Assembly: GCA_016165875.1 (NCBI GenBank)
Contig: JABBOT010000016.1
Span: forward strand, 9,444,946 to 9,508,945
Direction: 5' to 3'
Origin: Acanthopleura granulata
Taxonomy: Eukaryota; Mollusca; Polyplacophora; Chitonida; Chitonidae
DNA: 64,000 nt
Position 1 is the first letter of the stretch. Each line of letters opens with the position of its first letter. The translations under genes and the position numbers were made by a program. This document shows positions 25,801 to 36,600 of this stretch, in pieces. The notes under the pieces are model-generated. The model worked only from the letters and a program-made list of their open reading frames with translations. It did no database searches and was not told the origin of the DNA.

Positions 25801-26600
25801 TAGTATGCCTTTGATTTCTTCACTCTCCCCGACCGGTTTCATGACACCAAGCTGACAAGACCTACATCTCCATACGAGCCACACACTGTAACAAACTGCT
25901 TGTTAAAGAACCATTAGCCATAAAGCAGATACAGCCAGAGCTAACCATGGCATCAAAGTATGTAGAGAACTGTATATGTTCAAATAACCTCGTCTCGTGC
26001 ATGCTCTGCTTTCTTTTGTTTTGATTATATCCCTGCATCATTGTTACCTCACGCCCGCCAACCAACTCCCCTCACCTTCTCTCCTCTGTTTCCATCTACA
26101 TATACATCACTTTCCCCAAGATTGCATACATCAACTATCAGCCTGCTATTACGTTCATTTTATTTAATCATCGTCAACTTCATGTGTCAGCCTACCATGC
26201 TTGTAATTTCTTGAAAATTTGTAACCCCCCCCCCCACTCTACAACATGTATATAAGCGTGGATATCCTTTAATGTACATATTTCCTGATGATGGCAAAGC
26301 TAAGTGGCCGAATCATACATCGACGACATAATGACCTCAATATTCGGAGCTACCTTCGTTCTATTTTACGCTAAATTGATCCCTGGAACCACTGGATAGA
26401 CCGACAAGCTGACCGACAAAGACAGCCGGAACGACTGACATTATAGGTTGCTGTTAAAATCGGGAGTTTAGTGAGAGGTAAATCCGAATGAGTAACACAA
26501 ATACTAAAAATCCAGTGCTTTTATTACAGTTGCCAACAAATGGATGCGGGAAGTCGGCCAAGCCTTTCGATGGCCCTGTGCCATTGACAAGAATCTCTGA
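15702..26600 (+). CDS. P4HA: Prolyl 4-hydroxylase alpha subunit, complete 13-exon gene (P4HA paralog B)
   Basis: Hydroxylates proline in collagen-like substrates in the ER lumen, using Fe(II), 2-oxoglutarate and ascorbate, with PDI as beta subunit. Exons: 15702-15904, 16555-16721, 17211-17545, 18887-18938, 19188-19339, 19564-19728, 20145-20203, 20400-20514, 21112-21162, 21537-21620, 23103-23171, 24761-24857, 26530-26600. All junctions are GT-AG, all phases join, and the sum is 1620 bp (539 residues), close to the usual ~530. Signal peptide in residues 1-26; P4Ha_N in exons 1-2; substrate-binding repeat region in exons 3-4; catalytic domain in exons 6-13. Fe ligands H429 and D431 (YIPHED) and H505 (HAGCPVL), and the 2-oxoglutarate lysine K515 (GSKW), are all present. 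The end VANKWMREVGQAFRWPC resembles the family C-terminus. No KDEL-type signal, as expected for this subunit. Only the ATG choice and exon 2 start are less certain. Confidence 0.93.
16889..16990 (+). repeat. Dispersed repeat R2, copy (P4HA B intron 2)
   Basis: Reads cgccgaaaccgacatccgca, taccagccgtcgaccaaaat, ctccggatcactaatcgcaa, gaccagtttcccaaacgaca. Family unknown. Confidence 0.8.
17629..17880 (+). repeat. tRNA-derived SINE, full length (P4HA B intron 3)
   Basis: Head ggggttagcgggccaac; body ccagcaacctgcggatggtc, gtgggtttccgtctggctct; 3' end acgccgtaaaacaataatga with an aaataaataca tail. Confidence 0.85.
19761..19801. repeat. (AT)n microsatellite (P4HA B intron 6)
   Basis: Run of alternating t and a following the exon 6 donor by about 35 bp. 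Confidence 0.95.
21112..21162 (+). CDS. P4HA: P4HA paralog B exon 9, carrying the HxD iron ligands
   Basis: This 51-bp exon reads VVNYGLGGLYIPHEDSV, the counterpart of the family's VANYGVGGQYEPHFDF. It holds two of the three Fe(II) ligands (H429, D431 in the predicted protein). It is bounded by a cag acceptor and a gtaagt donor and is phase 0 at both ends. The exon's last 18 bases and the donor belong to a 30-bp unit repeated three times, and only the first unit keeps a GT donor. Confidence 0.9.
21145..21234 (+). repeat. 30-bp x3 tandem repeat spanning the exon 9 end and its splice donor
   Basis: Three head-to-tail 30-bp units begin at 21145, 21175 and 21205 (cctcacgaagattccgtg core). Unit 1 contains the last six codons of exon 9 plus the gtaagt donor. 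In units 2 and 3 the donor position reads gaaagt and ttaagt, so GT is lost. The unit is a multiple of three, and reading through stays open for about 10 residues per unit (PHEDSV-type repeats). Confidence 0.9.
21826..21993 (+). repeat. 33-bp x5 minisatellite (P4HA B intron 10)
   Basis: Units of aggatgtgtcttgaaggata then caatgtgcagttt. Open in all units on both strands simply because 33 is a multiple of three. Confidence 0.9.
22083..22735 (+). repeat. ~650-bp dispersed repeat, copy 1 (P4HA B intron 10)
   Basis: Aligns along its full length with 47326-47992. Shared blocks include ttatgtttatttcggtaa, ttttttctaacagctactac, aatggtctggaaatactttg, tgtacttgttatagt, ctgatatctcctagctctct and cacttcaaacgaagataatt. 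No protein, terminal repeat or tail was recognised. Confidence 0.9.
23828..23945. repeat. Short foldback (MITE-like) element in P4HA B intron 11
   Basis: The left arm acttgcaggaagcctcttag then cgttacgag (23832-23861) is matched by the inverted right arm at 23908-23940 (ctcgtaacgtaaagagggct). The loop is about 45 bp and rich in CG/GC. No coding capacity. Confidence 0.75.
24761..24857 (+). CDS. P4HA: P4HA paralog B exon 12, distal His and 2-oxoglutarate-binding Lys
   Basis: This 97-bp exon reads from GSAALWYNL to LIGSKWG and matches the double-stranded beta-helix segment of the family. HAGCPVL supplies the third Fe ligand (H505), and the lysine ten residues later (K515) is the expected 2-oxoglutarate carboxylate binder. 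Acceptor ttttcag, donor gtaagt, ending in phase 1. Exon 13 at 26530 restores the frame with a GTT valine. Confidence 0.92.
25478..26368 (+). mobile_element. Penelope-like element fragment with GIY-YIG endonuclease and inverted terminal repeats
   Basis: Lies in the last intron of P4HA B. 25636-25803 encodes VVYQFICPGCGHSYIDKTER followed by LLQRLSEHTN and NHTEQC. This is the GIY-YIG endonuclease of Penelope-like elements (CPGCG ... YIxKTER ... EH), ending in a stop. About 145 bp at 25478-25622 is repeated in inverted orientation at 26221-26368; both share the core gaacgaaggtagctccgaat (or complement). No reverse transcriptase is present between the repeats, so the copy is internally deleted or 5'-truncated. 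Confidence 0.82.
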
Positions 26601-27291
26601 CCTATTGGCTCAGTGTTGAAGGTTGGACTGTGTGTTGAACGCCAGTCATCAACAGGATGGCCAGTTAGCGTCAGGTTAGTACGGCTGTTATGAGCACAAG
26701 CAGAGGAGTGGATAGATAGCTGGACTATATGGATGTACATACACGTTCATGACACACTATAGCGAAGAATATTCTGAAACTACAATTTTATATGCAGTAC
26801 GGCACTCAGACTTGGGAAGACATATCTAGAATAAGATTTTACGTGTCTTGCTGAATGTGAACATTTCGGGCCTCTCACATTTTTTTTTCTGGTGGAATTC
26901 AAGACAGTCCTAGAAAATAAGAGCCATGTAAAGTAGTCTGTACCTGACGAATCTCTTGTAGTGTTTACATGTAGAAGGTTGAAGCCACATGTGCAGCACG
27001 CGGAAAGTTTTAGCGTATAAAACCGCACACAAAACTCATCTTTGTGGACGCGGTGAAGACCTTAACGCATTATGTCGGACTTTTTCTAAGGAGAACGTCA
27101 GTGTTGGGTGGTTTGTTAAAAGCTCTAGAATAATGATCTGTATAACATGTGCACTCATGCTTCGTGGATTTATGACGTTGAATGGAAGCTGTGAGCAGAT
27201 CGTGTTTTCTGTTCCCTTGTATGTTCCCTTTCAGACGAACCATGTTCTTCTGCGTACCTTGTAACCGTTAAACTATACGTAGAAAATGTGT

Positions 27292-27310
27292 AATAAAAGG
27301 AGAAAATAAA
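27292..27310 (+). terminator. Candidate polyadenylation signals for P4HA B
   Basis: Two plus-strand AATAAA hexamers (27292-27297 and 27305-27310) lie about 690 bp past the stop. They are the first canonical ones I see downstream, but a 3' UTR of that length is unproven. Confidence 0.35.
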
Positions 27311-27551
27311 GGTTGCAGAGCAATATTTGTGATTCGTACACGATGGTCGCTGTTTTGGTTAGTCGATGTAAAGAGTTTCGTTGGTTGTCTTTCACCGTCA
27401 TCTCATTTATGGGAGTTACATCTTGATAGAAACACTTAAATGGTATTCAGTAAATGGTAAAATTATTTATAAAAATGTGCACAAAGGCCCCAAGCAGCGT
27501 GATTTCTGGACAGCGTTCGCCGGATGAAGCGATGCTGTTGGAACATAATAA

Positions 27552-27557
27552 TTTAAT
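27552..27557 (-). terminator. Candidate polyadenylation signal (ATTAAA) for the DUF885 gene
   Basis: The minus strand reads ATTAAA about 75 bp past the TGA stop. A common variant signal at a plausible distance, but a weak motif in AT-rich DNA. Confidence 0.35.
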
Positions 27558-27630
27558 GCAGTTTTTCTCTCCACAACAGATGTTTACGAATGTTAAAATC
27601 GTGCTTTAATCACATCGCATAGGCCTTGTC

Positions 27631-30600
27631 TCAACCAACGGGATCCGGTATTACAGAAGCCACCTTCCTGGCCACCCAATCGTTTACGATCTTCTCCAGG
27701 ATTCTGATTGGCAAAGCTCCAGCATTGAGAATGACGCTGTGAAAATCTCTGACGTCAAAGTGAGTCCCTGATGAAGAGAAATCAGAGAGCGTCTAAGTGA
27801 TGAGTAAACCATAGTTTCATGTATTAAATTAGGGTTATGTTTACCATCACGCTGTTCCTATTTCTTCCATTAATCAGGGATTTGGATTAATAACAGACTT
27901 GTTGTATAAAACTAAACATTCTAAAGTATGGCGGAAATAAAAATGCCCATGATATTGGCGCATACGACAAACGTTGGCGGCAAATTGTCAGTTGAAACAA
28001 ACGTCCCGTTTGTAAAATTCGACAACATCTTTAATTGTCCGAATTACTAAGAATATATTTTAGCTCTGTATTCAAAAAAAGGGATACTGAAACTGTAAAT
28101 TTACTGAAAAAAAAATTGAAAAAAACTTGAAATTTTCGCTCTTAGTCACCTATGTAACCAAACACATTATGCTGAAAGTATAGTGTGTCAACTCTTATCA
28201 GTTTGCATGAAAAAAGAACACCATCACTCATGTGAAGTTTCAAATAATTGGTTGTGGTAGAATCAAGATTACGATGATCTCATCGCTTCTTTCTTGAGAG
28301 GGCAGTGCATGAGATTTTCTGACGCAAATTCTTCCAGCCCTACAATATATATAGAATATTAGGAAAACAAAGATATGATTTCTTTTTACCTATGGCTAAG
28401 TGGACCTGTCTTACCAAGTTTGCCTCTCGCCGTTTCTCGCAGTTCACGGAGTTTCAGCTCGCCAATCTTGTATGCGCATGCCTGGCCAGGCCACGTGATG
28501 TAGCGGTCGGTCTCAATCTCTATGTTATAACGAGGTTCGGCTGTGTACGTCAGCATGTAGTTGACGGCTTGCTCACGTGTCCAGCTAAGCCGAGCAGATA
28601 ACAGATTTGAAAAGAAAATAAACCTACATGTTTTCTCTGGTTTCGTAATTAAATATTTCAGGTAAACAAGAACTGATTAATTTTTACAGCTTTTACCATC
28701 CCCTAACGAACATGTGGGAATTTATTTTACAAACCGTGACCTCAGAAAATTGTGTTAAAACTAGGATGCACTAAAATAAGGAAATACAAAAACAGAGGCC
28801 CGCTGAAAAACATTTCTGTCATTATCACATATGGCGAAGCACCGCTGTTAATAAGTCTATGTAAACAATTAGAGTTACGGTACAAGTGTATCAGTTGGAG
28901 TTTTGGAGGTCTTGCCCACCAAGAGACTGCAACAGGACACAACGACTCTTGTCTGTTGTTTCTGAAGAGGTCTGTTCAGCAATAATGGGCTCCATACTGC
29001 ATGAGTGGGAATATGACAGTTGCTATCTCAAAAAACGGCAGAAGACGTCCAATCAAACTCACCCTTTAGCATGCATACCCGTGTCGACCACAAGACGAGC
29101 GGCTCTCAGCATCTCCTCGGAATACCGACCTAGCCTGTGGAAATATAGCAAGGAAATGCCAGCAAGGAAAACAACAATAACAACAGACACGAGAATAACA
29201 ATCGGTAAAGGTGTGATAAAATATAGAAGCAGTGCAGTAGCACTAAGAAGTGAAAGCTAGTAAAACTGGACAGTTAAATTTGCTGTTTTCAACTAAGGAT
29301 GTGATTTTTTCTTTCATGTTAAACATCACAGAGAAAAGGTGTCTTGTATTGCCTTCCCAGATATAGTTATCCACCACCATTTAAATGTACTGTCAATATT
29401 TCTGCCCCACGAGAGGAACTTCCAACTGAAATCCGCCAGGAAATGGTCTGCATGGATTTGGATATTGGCTGCTGAAGAAGACGCCCCAGTTTCTCTGCTC
29501 TTCAAATTCGAGATACATCCTTGAGTTTGGTGTTAAACAACAATCAAATAGATAGGGAAGTTACAGCACTTTGTCTGTGGTACATTTGTCATGCATGAAA
29601 ACATAAATCGGACACTTTATCGACTACAGGAATGACAGATCATTGCAACAGCGAAATGTTTCATAAATGTTGCATTTATCCAAAATGTCGTAGTTGCTCG
29701 GAAATGATATGACTGAATTCAGTCGAATGAAAAATAACGCTATAAATACATATGTCAGGCTGAACTCACAATTCAAAATCGTCCTCATAAACACCAAGCT
29801 CTTCGCCAAGGAATTCGGCGTATAAGCCCCAGCCCTACATAATACAAAAACGCGGTTTATCAGCACAATAAAGACAGTTTATAAGATAGTGATTACTTGG
29901 GGCTACTCCAGATTTGTCTCTCTCATGTGCAAGTTTTAAAACTTGATATTTTCGTTTTTTCAAATGTATCCGTGAATTCCAGCAAAAAATGAAAAAGGTC
30001 ATAGACCAGACGATATGGTTGAAATATTGACATCAATGGTGGCATTACAGAATAGTAACCCCCTTGGCCACAACAGTAAAACTAAAAATAAAGTAGATGC
30101 CAACGAAAAGGTCGTTAAAATTGTCAAAAAAACCCAGTTTGTTGTATATTTCGGGGGAATAACTCTGAATAAGTTATATGCATTTACAATATTACATTCT
30201 ACGATGGTACATTACGAGCACAAAATTCCGCTCAAGCCCAAATGACGTAACATGGAATATTTCTGTTTCAAAGACGCTTGTTCTACGGACAACACTTAAT
30301 GTCCAGCCAGTGCTTTACACGCATACAGACCGAAATGCAGATGTTTAGAACCATTCATTACATTTCAATCGTTATCGATATAGATCCAAATCCTGTGTAT
30401 TAATAAACAATTCTTCATCATTCCCAGGTAGGACATATACTTATATTTTTCTTTCTCTCAGTCCTTCTGAGCGTTTGAGAGTAGCCTCGTTGTTACAAAT
30501 CTCAATAAAGTTTTCTCCATCAAGGTTTAGCGCCGGTTTGCGCTCTAGGACTGCATTCTACACTAGTGACGTCTCATAAACTGCAGCCAGCACTTTCTAT

Positions 30601-33600
30601 TGCCTAATTCTGTTTATACCATGGTGTTCGGGGCATAGAAGTTGTTACTTTCAATTTATACGAACAGGTACAGAACAAAATCCCAACTTTAACTCAGGTA
30701 AAATGACAAGAGGCCAGATTTCACCGAGTTGTGCGTGACCATTTGGCAACTGTCACACTCTTGTCCCTGCTATAATTTTACACGCTGTGCTGTAGTCTTT
30801 ATTCTAGTCAGGAGTTGCTCTGAAGGCGATAAGGCTTATTAAAATACAGAAGGTGTAGCACAAGAAATGGATGTCTTAGTGGCACCCCGTCACCGCCAAA
30901 TACGAACGTACCGTTGATTCCCTGTTTATCTCACCTCGGTGTAGGCCGTGTAAAACGGAAAGTGAAAAGGGACACGGTAATAGTAATCGTCTTCCATCAA
31001 GCCTCTGTAGGAAGGTAGAGAGGACTTCAGAGAGTAGATTTGCTAGAAGAAATCAGCGGAGAAAACAGCACACATTAAGATGTAAGTGATGGATTCAACC
31101 CTGGAGTCTTGCTCTCACCTCTGTGTAGGCCGTATAGAACGGGAAATGAAAAGGGACGCGGTAATAGTAGTCCGTGTCCATTGTCCTTCGATACGGAGGT
31201 AGGGCCGACTTCAGGGAGTAGATTTGCTGCAAGGGAGCAAGTGAAATATCAGTATTGTCACTGTTCGTAGGTTTGTTCTTTTCTATATATAGGTATGAGT
31301 TAATTCTTAGGAAAATACTGTGTACCGTAATAATACGTTTAAAAGTAATGCCAGTGACATGGATTCGGGCGACCATTTGCTTCATTATCAGTCGAAAGTT
31401 CACCAAACAGCGTTTTTACAGCTGTCTACAGTCTGTGAGTTACAGTCATTACGTAAATTATAAATTAATTATGTATTTATCGAATACAGTCCTGTGTGAA
31501 GGAAATGTCCTATTAAAATGTCCTCCCATGGACAAATTTGGTTTCGCTTATACTTGATCTGACATTGGATATAGGGAATCGCATCCTAGCTTTAACTAAT
31601 GCAACAGCCCTTAACAAGCGCACTTCTCCCATGTCAAGGGCCATGTAGATGGCTACAGGTATTTGATTCGTGATTGAGGTTTTAAGAAAACCATACTGTT
31701 GAGAGATGGATCCGAACGTAACCTCTATTCGGAAAGATCAGTCTGTTGGACTCTCTTCTCTTTAGTCAAGAGCCATGTATATGGTAACAGGTATATGATT
31801 AGTGGTTGATTTTTTGAGAAAACTAAAATCATGACAGATGGATTCGAACGTACTTCGAAAGATCAGTCTGTTGGAGAACATAAAGTCTAATGTCCATACC
31901 TGTAAATGATGACCTGGTACAGTCTCGTGCAAACTCAGAGCTGGCATGCCGAAGAAATTCCTGTGGTGATCAAACAAGGGGGGCAACTTTTAAGGCAGGT
32001 AGGTGACTATTGCTTTATTTATTGGATTGGTTTAGGAAATATTTCTTGCACTAAACTCACTGATTCGTGGACTGCAATATGCAGCTGTAATACCCTAGAT
32101 ATTGTCGACACTTTAAAAAATATTAAATGTTACATGCTGCACTGACTGACTGAAACCATCTCACCTGGTCCGATCCCTCAAAACCATCCTGAACGTCCAA
32201 GTAACCGTTGAGCTCGCTGGAGCTGGATTTGAACAAGAAATCGCTTTCAACTATGGATCCTAATCCCACACTCACTCCTGTGCAATACGTCCAACTATCG
32301 GACATATATACAAAATACACGCCAAACTGATGCAGTCTTGCTAAAAACCTACCATGTTTTTCATTGATACCAGTAAGATTTTTTAAGAACAGAGACTGAG
32401 AATGCCAGTGTTTAAATGAATACTTACACCGTCTCTGGTTGCCGGAGGTTGACCTGGAATACGCCGGGTCTTTTCCCGTCCGCGGATCCGGCGAAATACA
32501 TGCCCCCGGGCCCGTCATAAGGCATGGGCTGAACCCTGCGAGGGTAGAAGACACGGTGATTAATTGGTCAATTGATTCTGGCTTACTGTATTTATTGACA
32601 GGATAATTGGCGTATCTTTTAGTTGAGGACCTCATAAACCATTATACGGGGAATCGCCTCCAGAAATGACACCCCAGGTAACGACTTTGTCCATATTGCA
32701 GTGTGCATTTTCTCAAAACAGGAAAGGAATTTCGACCCCAAACTCTTTTATCGCTACAGATCAAAACACCCTAGTGCATCATGTGAATTGTCATTAATGT
32801 GAGGCCTTCTGAGTCGACATTATATTACCAGTTACCCGTCTCGACCAGTTCCAGATAGACAGATGACTCTTCTTCCTTCAGGCACTTGCTAAATTCACAG
32901 CTGTTCGGCTCCTCAAATTTCTCCATCGCTCGTCTACTCCGAATAACGTTCTGTGAATGTTTTCCCGACCCTCATGTTATAGTGAATGCAATCAAAATCA
33001 GTTGTCCAACACTTTTGACATGTCACATGGTACAGTACTACTTATGTTTCCTCCTGCAATAAAGTAGTTCGAACTCAAAACTACCCTGATATACTCGCAG
33101 GAACGACACTGTAAGTCGTGTATTTTGCTGTAGTTACGGTGTCTGTTGACCAGAATGTTAAGTTTGTAAGCCGTAGAAATGAGTACAATCCTATGTAGTG
33201 TCACGCCAAAGAGAAACAATTTAGATCTGTTTCCTGTGTTGTGCTAGGAACAAGACTGTCACGTCGTTCTTGATCCTTTCTGAATATATTTGTCACCACC
33301 TACTCAGTTAATGCTCCAGAGAAAAATCTTGTTAAACAGCAGCGACTCTCCGGGACCTGGTTTCTTCGCATTATCATGTTTGGTATTTTTCAGTGTGAAT
33401 AGAACACGACATTTTCAGTAACTGAAGACGGGTCCAACACATTGCTATTCACATCACTGAATTTGTTTGATCTAATTCTTTTTACGTCATTACGTTATGA
33501 GCTTTCAGAATAAAACCCTAACTGAGGTAATCTGACAATATGTACTTAACCTCTTACGTTTGACAATTTCCCAACAATTACACTGTCCTCGCTGCTCCTA

Positions 33601-36600
33601 ATTATAGTGATTTAGAATTCTGAATTCCATTAGATCATTTTGTTTGTTATCACCCGTGTTTGATTGATTGATTGATTCATTTATTTGACTGGAGGAAACC
33701 CACGACAATCCGCAGGTTGCTGGCAGACCTTCGAACTACGGCCGGAGAGGAAGCCAGCATTAGCTGGACTTGAACTCACAGCGACCGCATTGGTGGGAGG
33801 TTTCTGTGTCATTGCGCTGTGCTAGCGCGCTAATCGAGGGCGGACCACGTAGGTCCCCATCCCTGTTTGAAGCCGATGACTCTGAATATAGCATCCACCC
33901 AGAAAACAACTTACTTGACAGGCAGGTTTGGTATGTCTTTGAAGAGTTGTGTCAACTTGGGTGTGATTCTGTTGAAGATGATGTTATTAAACCTCGCGAG
34001 AATCTCCTCCTACAAAAACGAGAAATAAATTTATGTTTGAAATATTAGCACAGAGACAAACTTCAGTAGGCTGCCCTTCCCCGTGCAATGGTTCAACTAG
34101 GGCCAGAGATGATTTGACAATTCTTGCGCACTGCGTCACCAGATTGCCCACAAAACGTCATGGCAATGGCGAGGATGAACGCCAGATTACACAACATAGG
34201 CTGAAATTATTTTTGGCGGAAAATGTTATCCATTCTGTGATCTAGGTCAGATTTATAGATTTACGAAGTCCTATGAAATCTGACTGTAAGTGAACACCCT
34301 AACATTTGGTTAACATTGGCATAGTTACGTCAAGCGCTCAAATTCGATTACAAATGATGGCAAGTATCGACTTCGTAGATTACAAACACCGCTTTTGCTG
34401 AAAAATAGGGGTTTTGCTCAGATTTAGTTGGCAACCAGTCATCACTGGGCGCGCTTTCAGAGCTGTCTTCAGTAACATTAAGTCGCGATTTCGATGTATG
34501 TTTTCATCTAAAACAAATTCCCCTTTCTGCATCTACACCACGACATGATAATTAAAGATGATTGATTGATTGAATGATTGAATGAATGAGTGTACATGAA
34601 TGAATGAATGATTAATTGAATGCATAATTATGATCTAATGTCTCGTCGGCGATTATGATACCGGATAAAGGGTACCATTAAATACACCTTGTAAAGTTAA
34701 ACGCAGCAAGTAATGGCTTGTAACACTTTACTTAAATCTATTGTAACTATACCTTTGATGAAGTGTGGAATTTAGGATTGGCCTTCAGCTTATCGAAATA
34801 CTCCTTAATAGTCCCAGTGAAATTGTGTTTGTCGAAAATCTGGAAATTAATACAAACCTTAAGTTATAACATTTACGTGTGATAAAAATATCATTCTTAT
34901 AATATGTGGCAATGGAGGGTTGGTTATCATTTTGGGCAACAAATGATCGCTCTAAATTGGGACTATACCACTGATTGTTCGCCATTTAGAAGAACGGTTG
35001 TTGTTTTCATGCTTAGGAATTCAGGCAAGCCATTATAAGCTCTATAACACGTTTAATATATTTGCCCCAAAATATTGTACATGGTATAACACTGAACTCC
35101 ACCACTGATGCCGTATTTCTGGCTTGTAGAGTACGATATAGTACCGAAGGGGTTAGCGCACCAGCGCAGCGTAATTATCCAGGTGCCTTTCACTAACTCG
35201 GTCGCTATGAGTTCAAGCCCAGCTCACTCTGGCTTCCTCTCCCGCCTTGCATGGAAAGGTCCACCAGCAACGTGCGTGTGGTTATGGGAATCCCCTGGAC
35301 TGTGTCCGGTTTCTTCCCATTATATAATGCTGACATCTATCGTAAAAGTGAAATATTCTTGCACCTGGGTCATTGCGCTACACTAGCACGATAACCCCAC
35401 TGAGGCCCTTACCCATCAATACTACCAACGAAGGTGACTTTTGTACTTATGTTAACATACCCTGCGCATGAGCGCTGCTATTCTACCGACTTCCTGTAAA
35501 CCTTTTTGATGAACTTCATTGGGCGTCATGTCGACTGAGAGATGCCACGTGAGGGCAGCTTGGTAAAACGCCGCGCCATTGGTGAAGGATGAAACACCAT
35601 ATCCGGTCCTTGTGTGGGGCAGGTACTCCTAAACACAGACAAAGACAAAAAGAACTGCCTTCAAGGACAACAACGGAGTTGAGATAACCGAAAATTTTAT
35701 CAGAAAGGGTTTGATTTTTTCCATTTTCTCAGCAAGAATATATAGCAATTGGCGGTATTCTTCTGATTAAATCTATGCGACGAAATAGACAATTACCAAG
35801 TATAACTGAAGTTCCAATCATGTGTGTTCGTAGTTGAAATAAATTTCTGAGGTAAATAATTAAACCTTCTGTTTACTCCAAATCATGGTTTGGAAGACCC
35901 GCAAAGGCGGGGTGCAGTAATTTCGGTTAACTCTTCCCCACAAATTACCACAGTAGTCTCAACAATAAATCTGAGTGATCTGTTTTATACATTGCCCAAA
36001 CAGCTGGGTTTGACGGGAATATCACACAAGACTGACTCTCGCAAACTCACATCCTCAAGGAAGTCCTTAAGTCTCTGATAAGCCGGAATAACGCTGTTTA
36101 AAACCGTGCTTCTGGCGTTGGAAATAAACGTGTTTCTAAAACAGACAAAAGTATCATTAATTTATCATCATTATTTCCCAATGAATTTCTGTGAGTGATT
36201 GCGCCATTACCTTTGTGAATGAATGACTAACTGATTTTGGCTTAACGTCTTTTGGAAAATATTGCAGCCAAATCGTGATGAAAGCATTTTAAGCCAAGCG
36301 GTCGTAAAAAGGTTTTCAGTGTAATGATGGGAATATTCAGAATCGAACAAAACACAGACATGCTAAAACCAGCTAAAGCAACACAAGTATTACATGAAAG
36401 TCGAAATACGTCGAGGATATATTTGTGTGTTATACGAGAACGCGCGAAACTTTTTTGACAGCAATGTTAAAGTTCAAACAACAGCTTATAGGTTTCATAC
36501 TCTGATAATAAATGTTCTAGTGGGACTGTTTTTAGCCTTTAACATGTTTGAGTAACACCACTTACTACACACTTACTACGTCACTTACTACACATGTATT

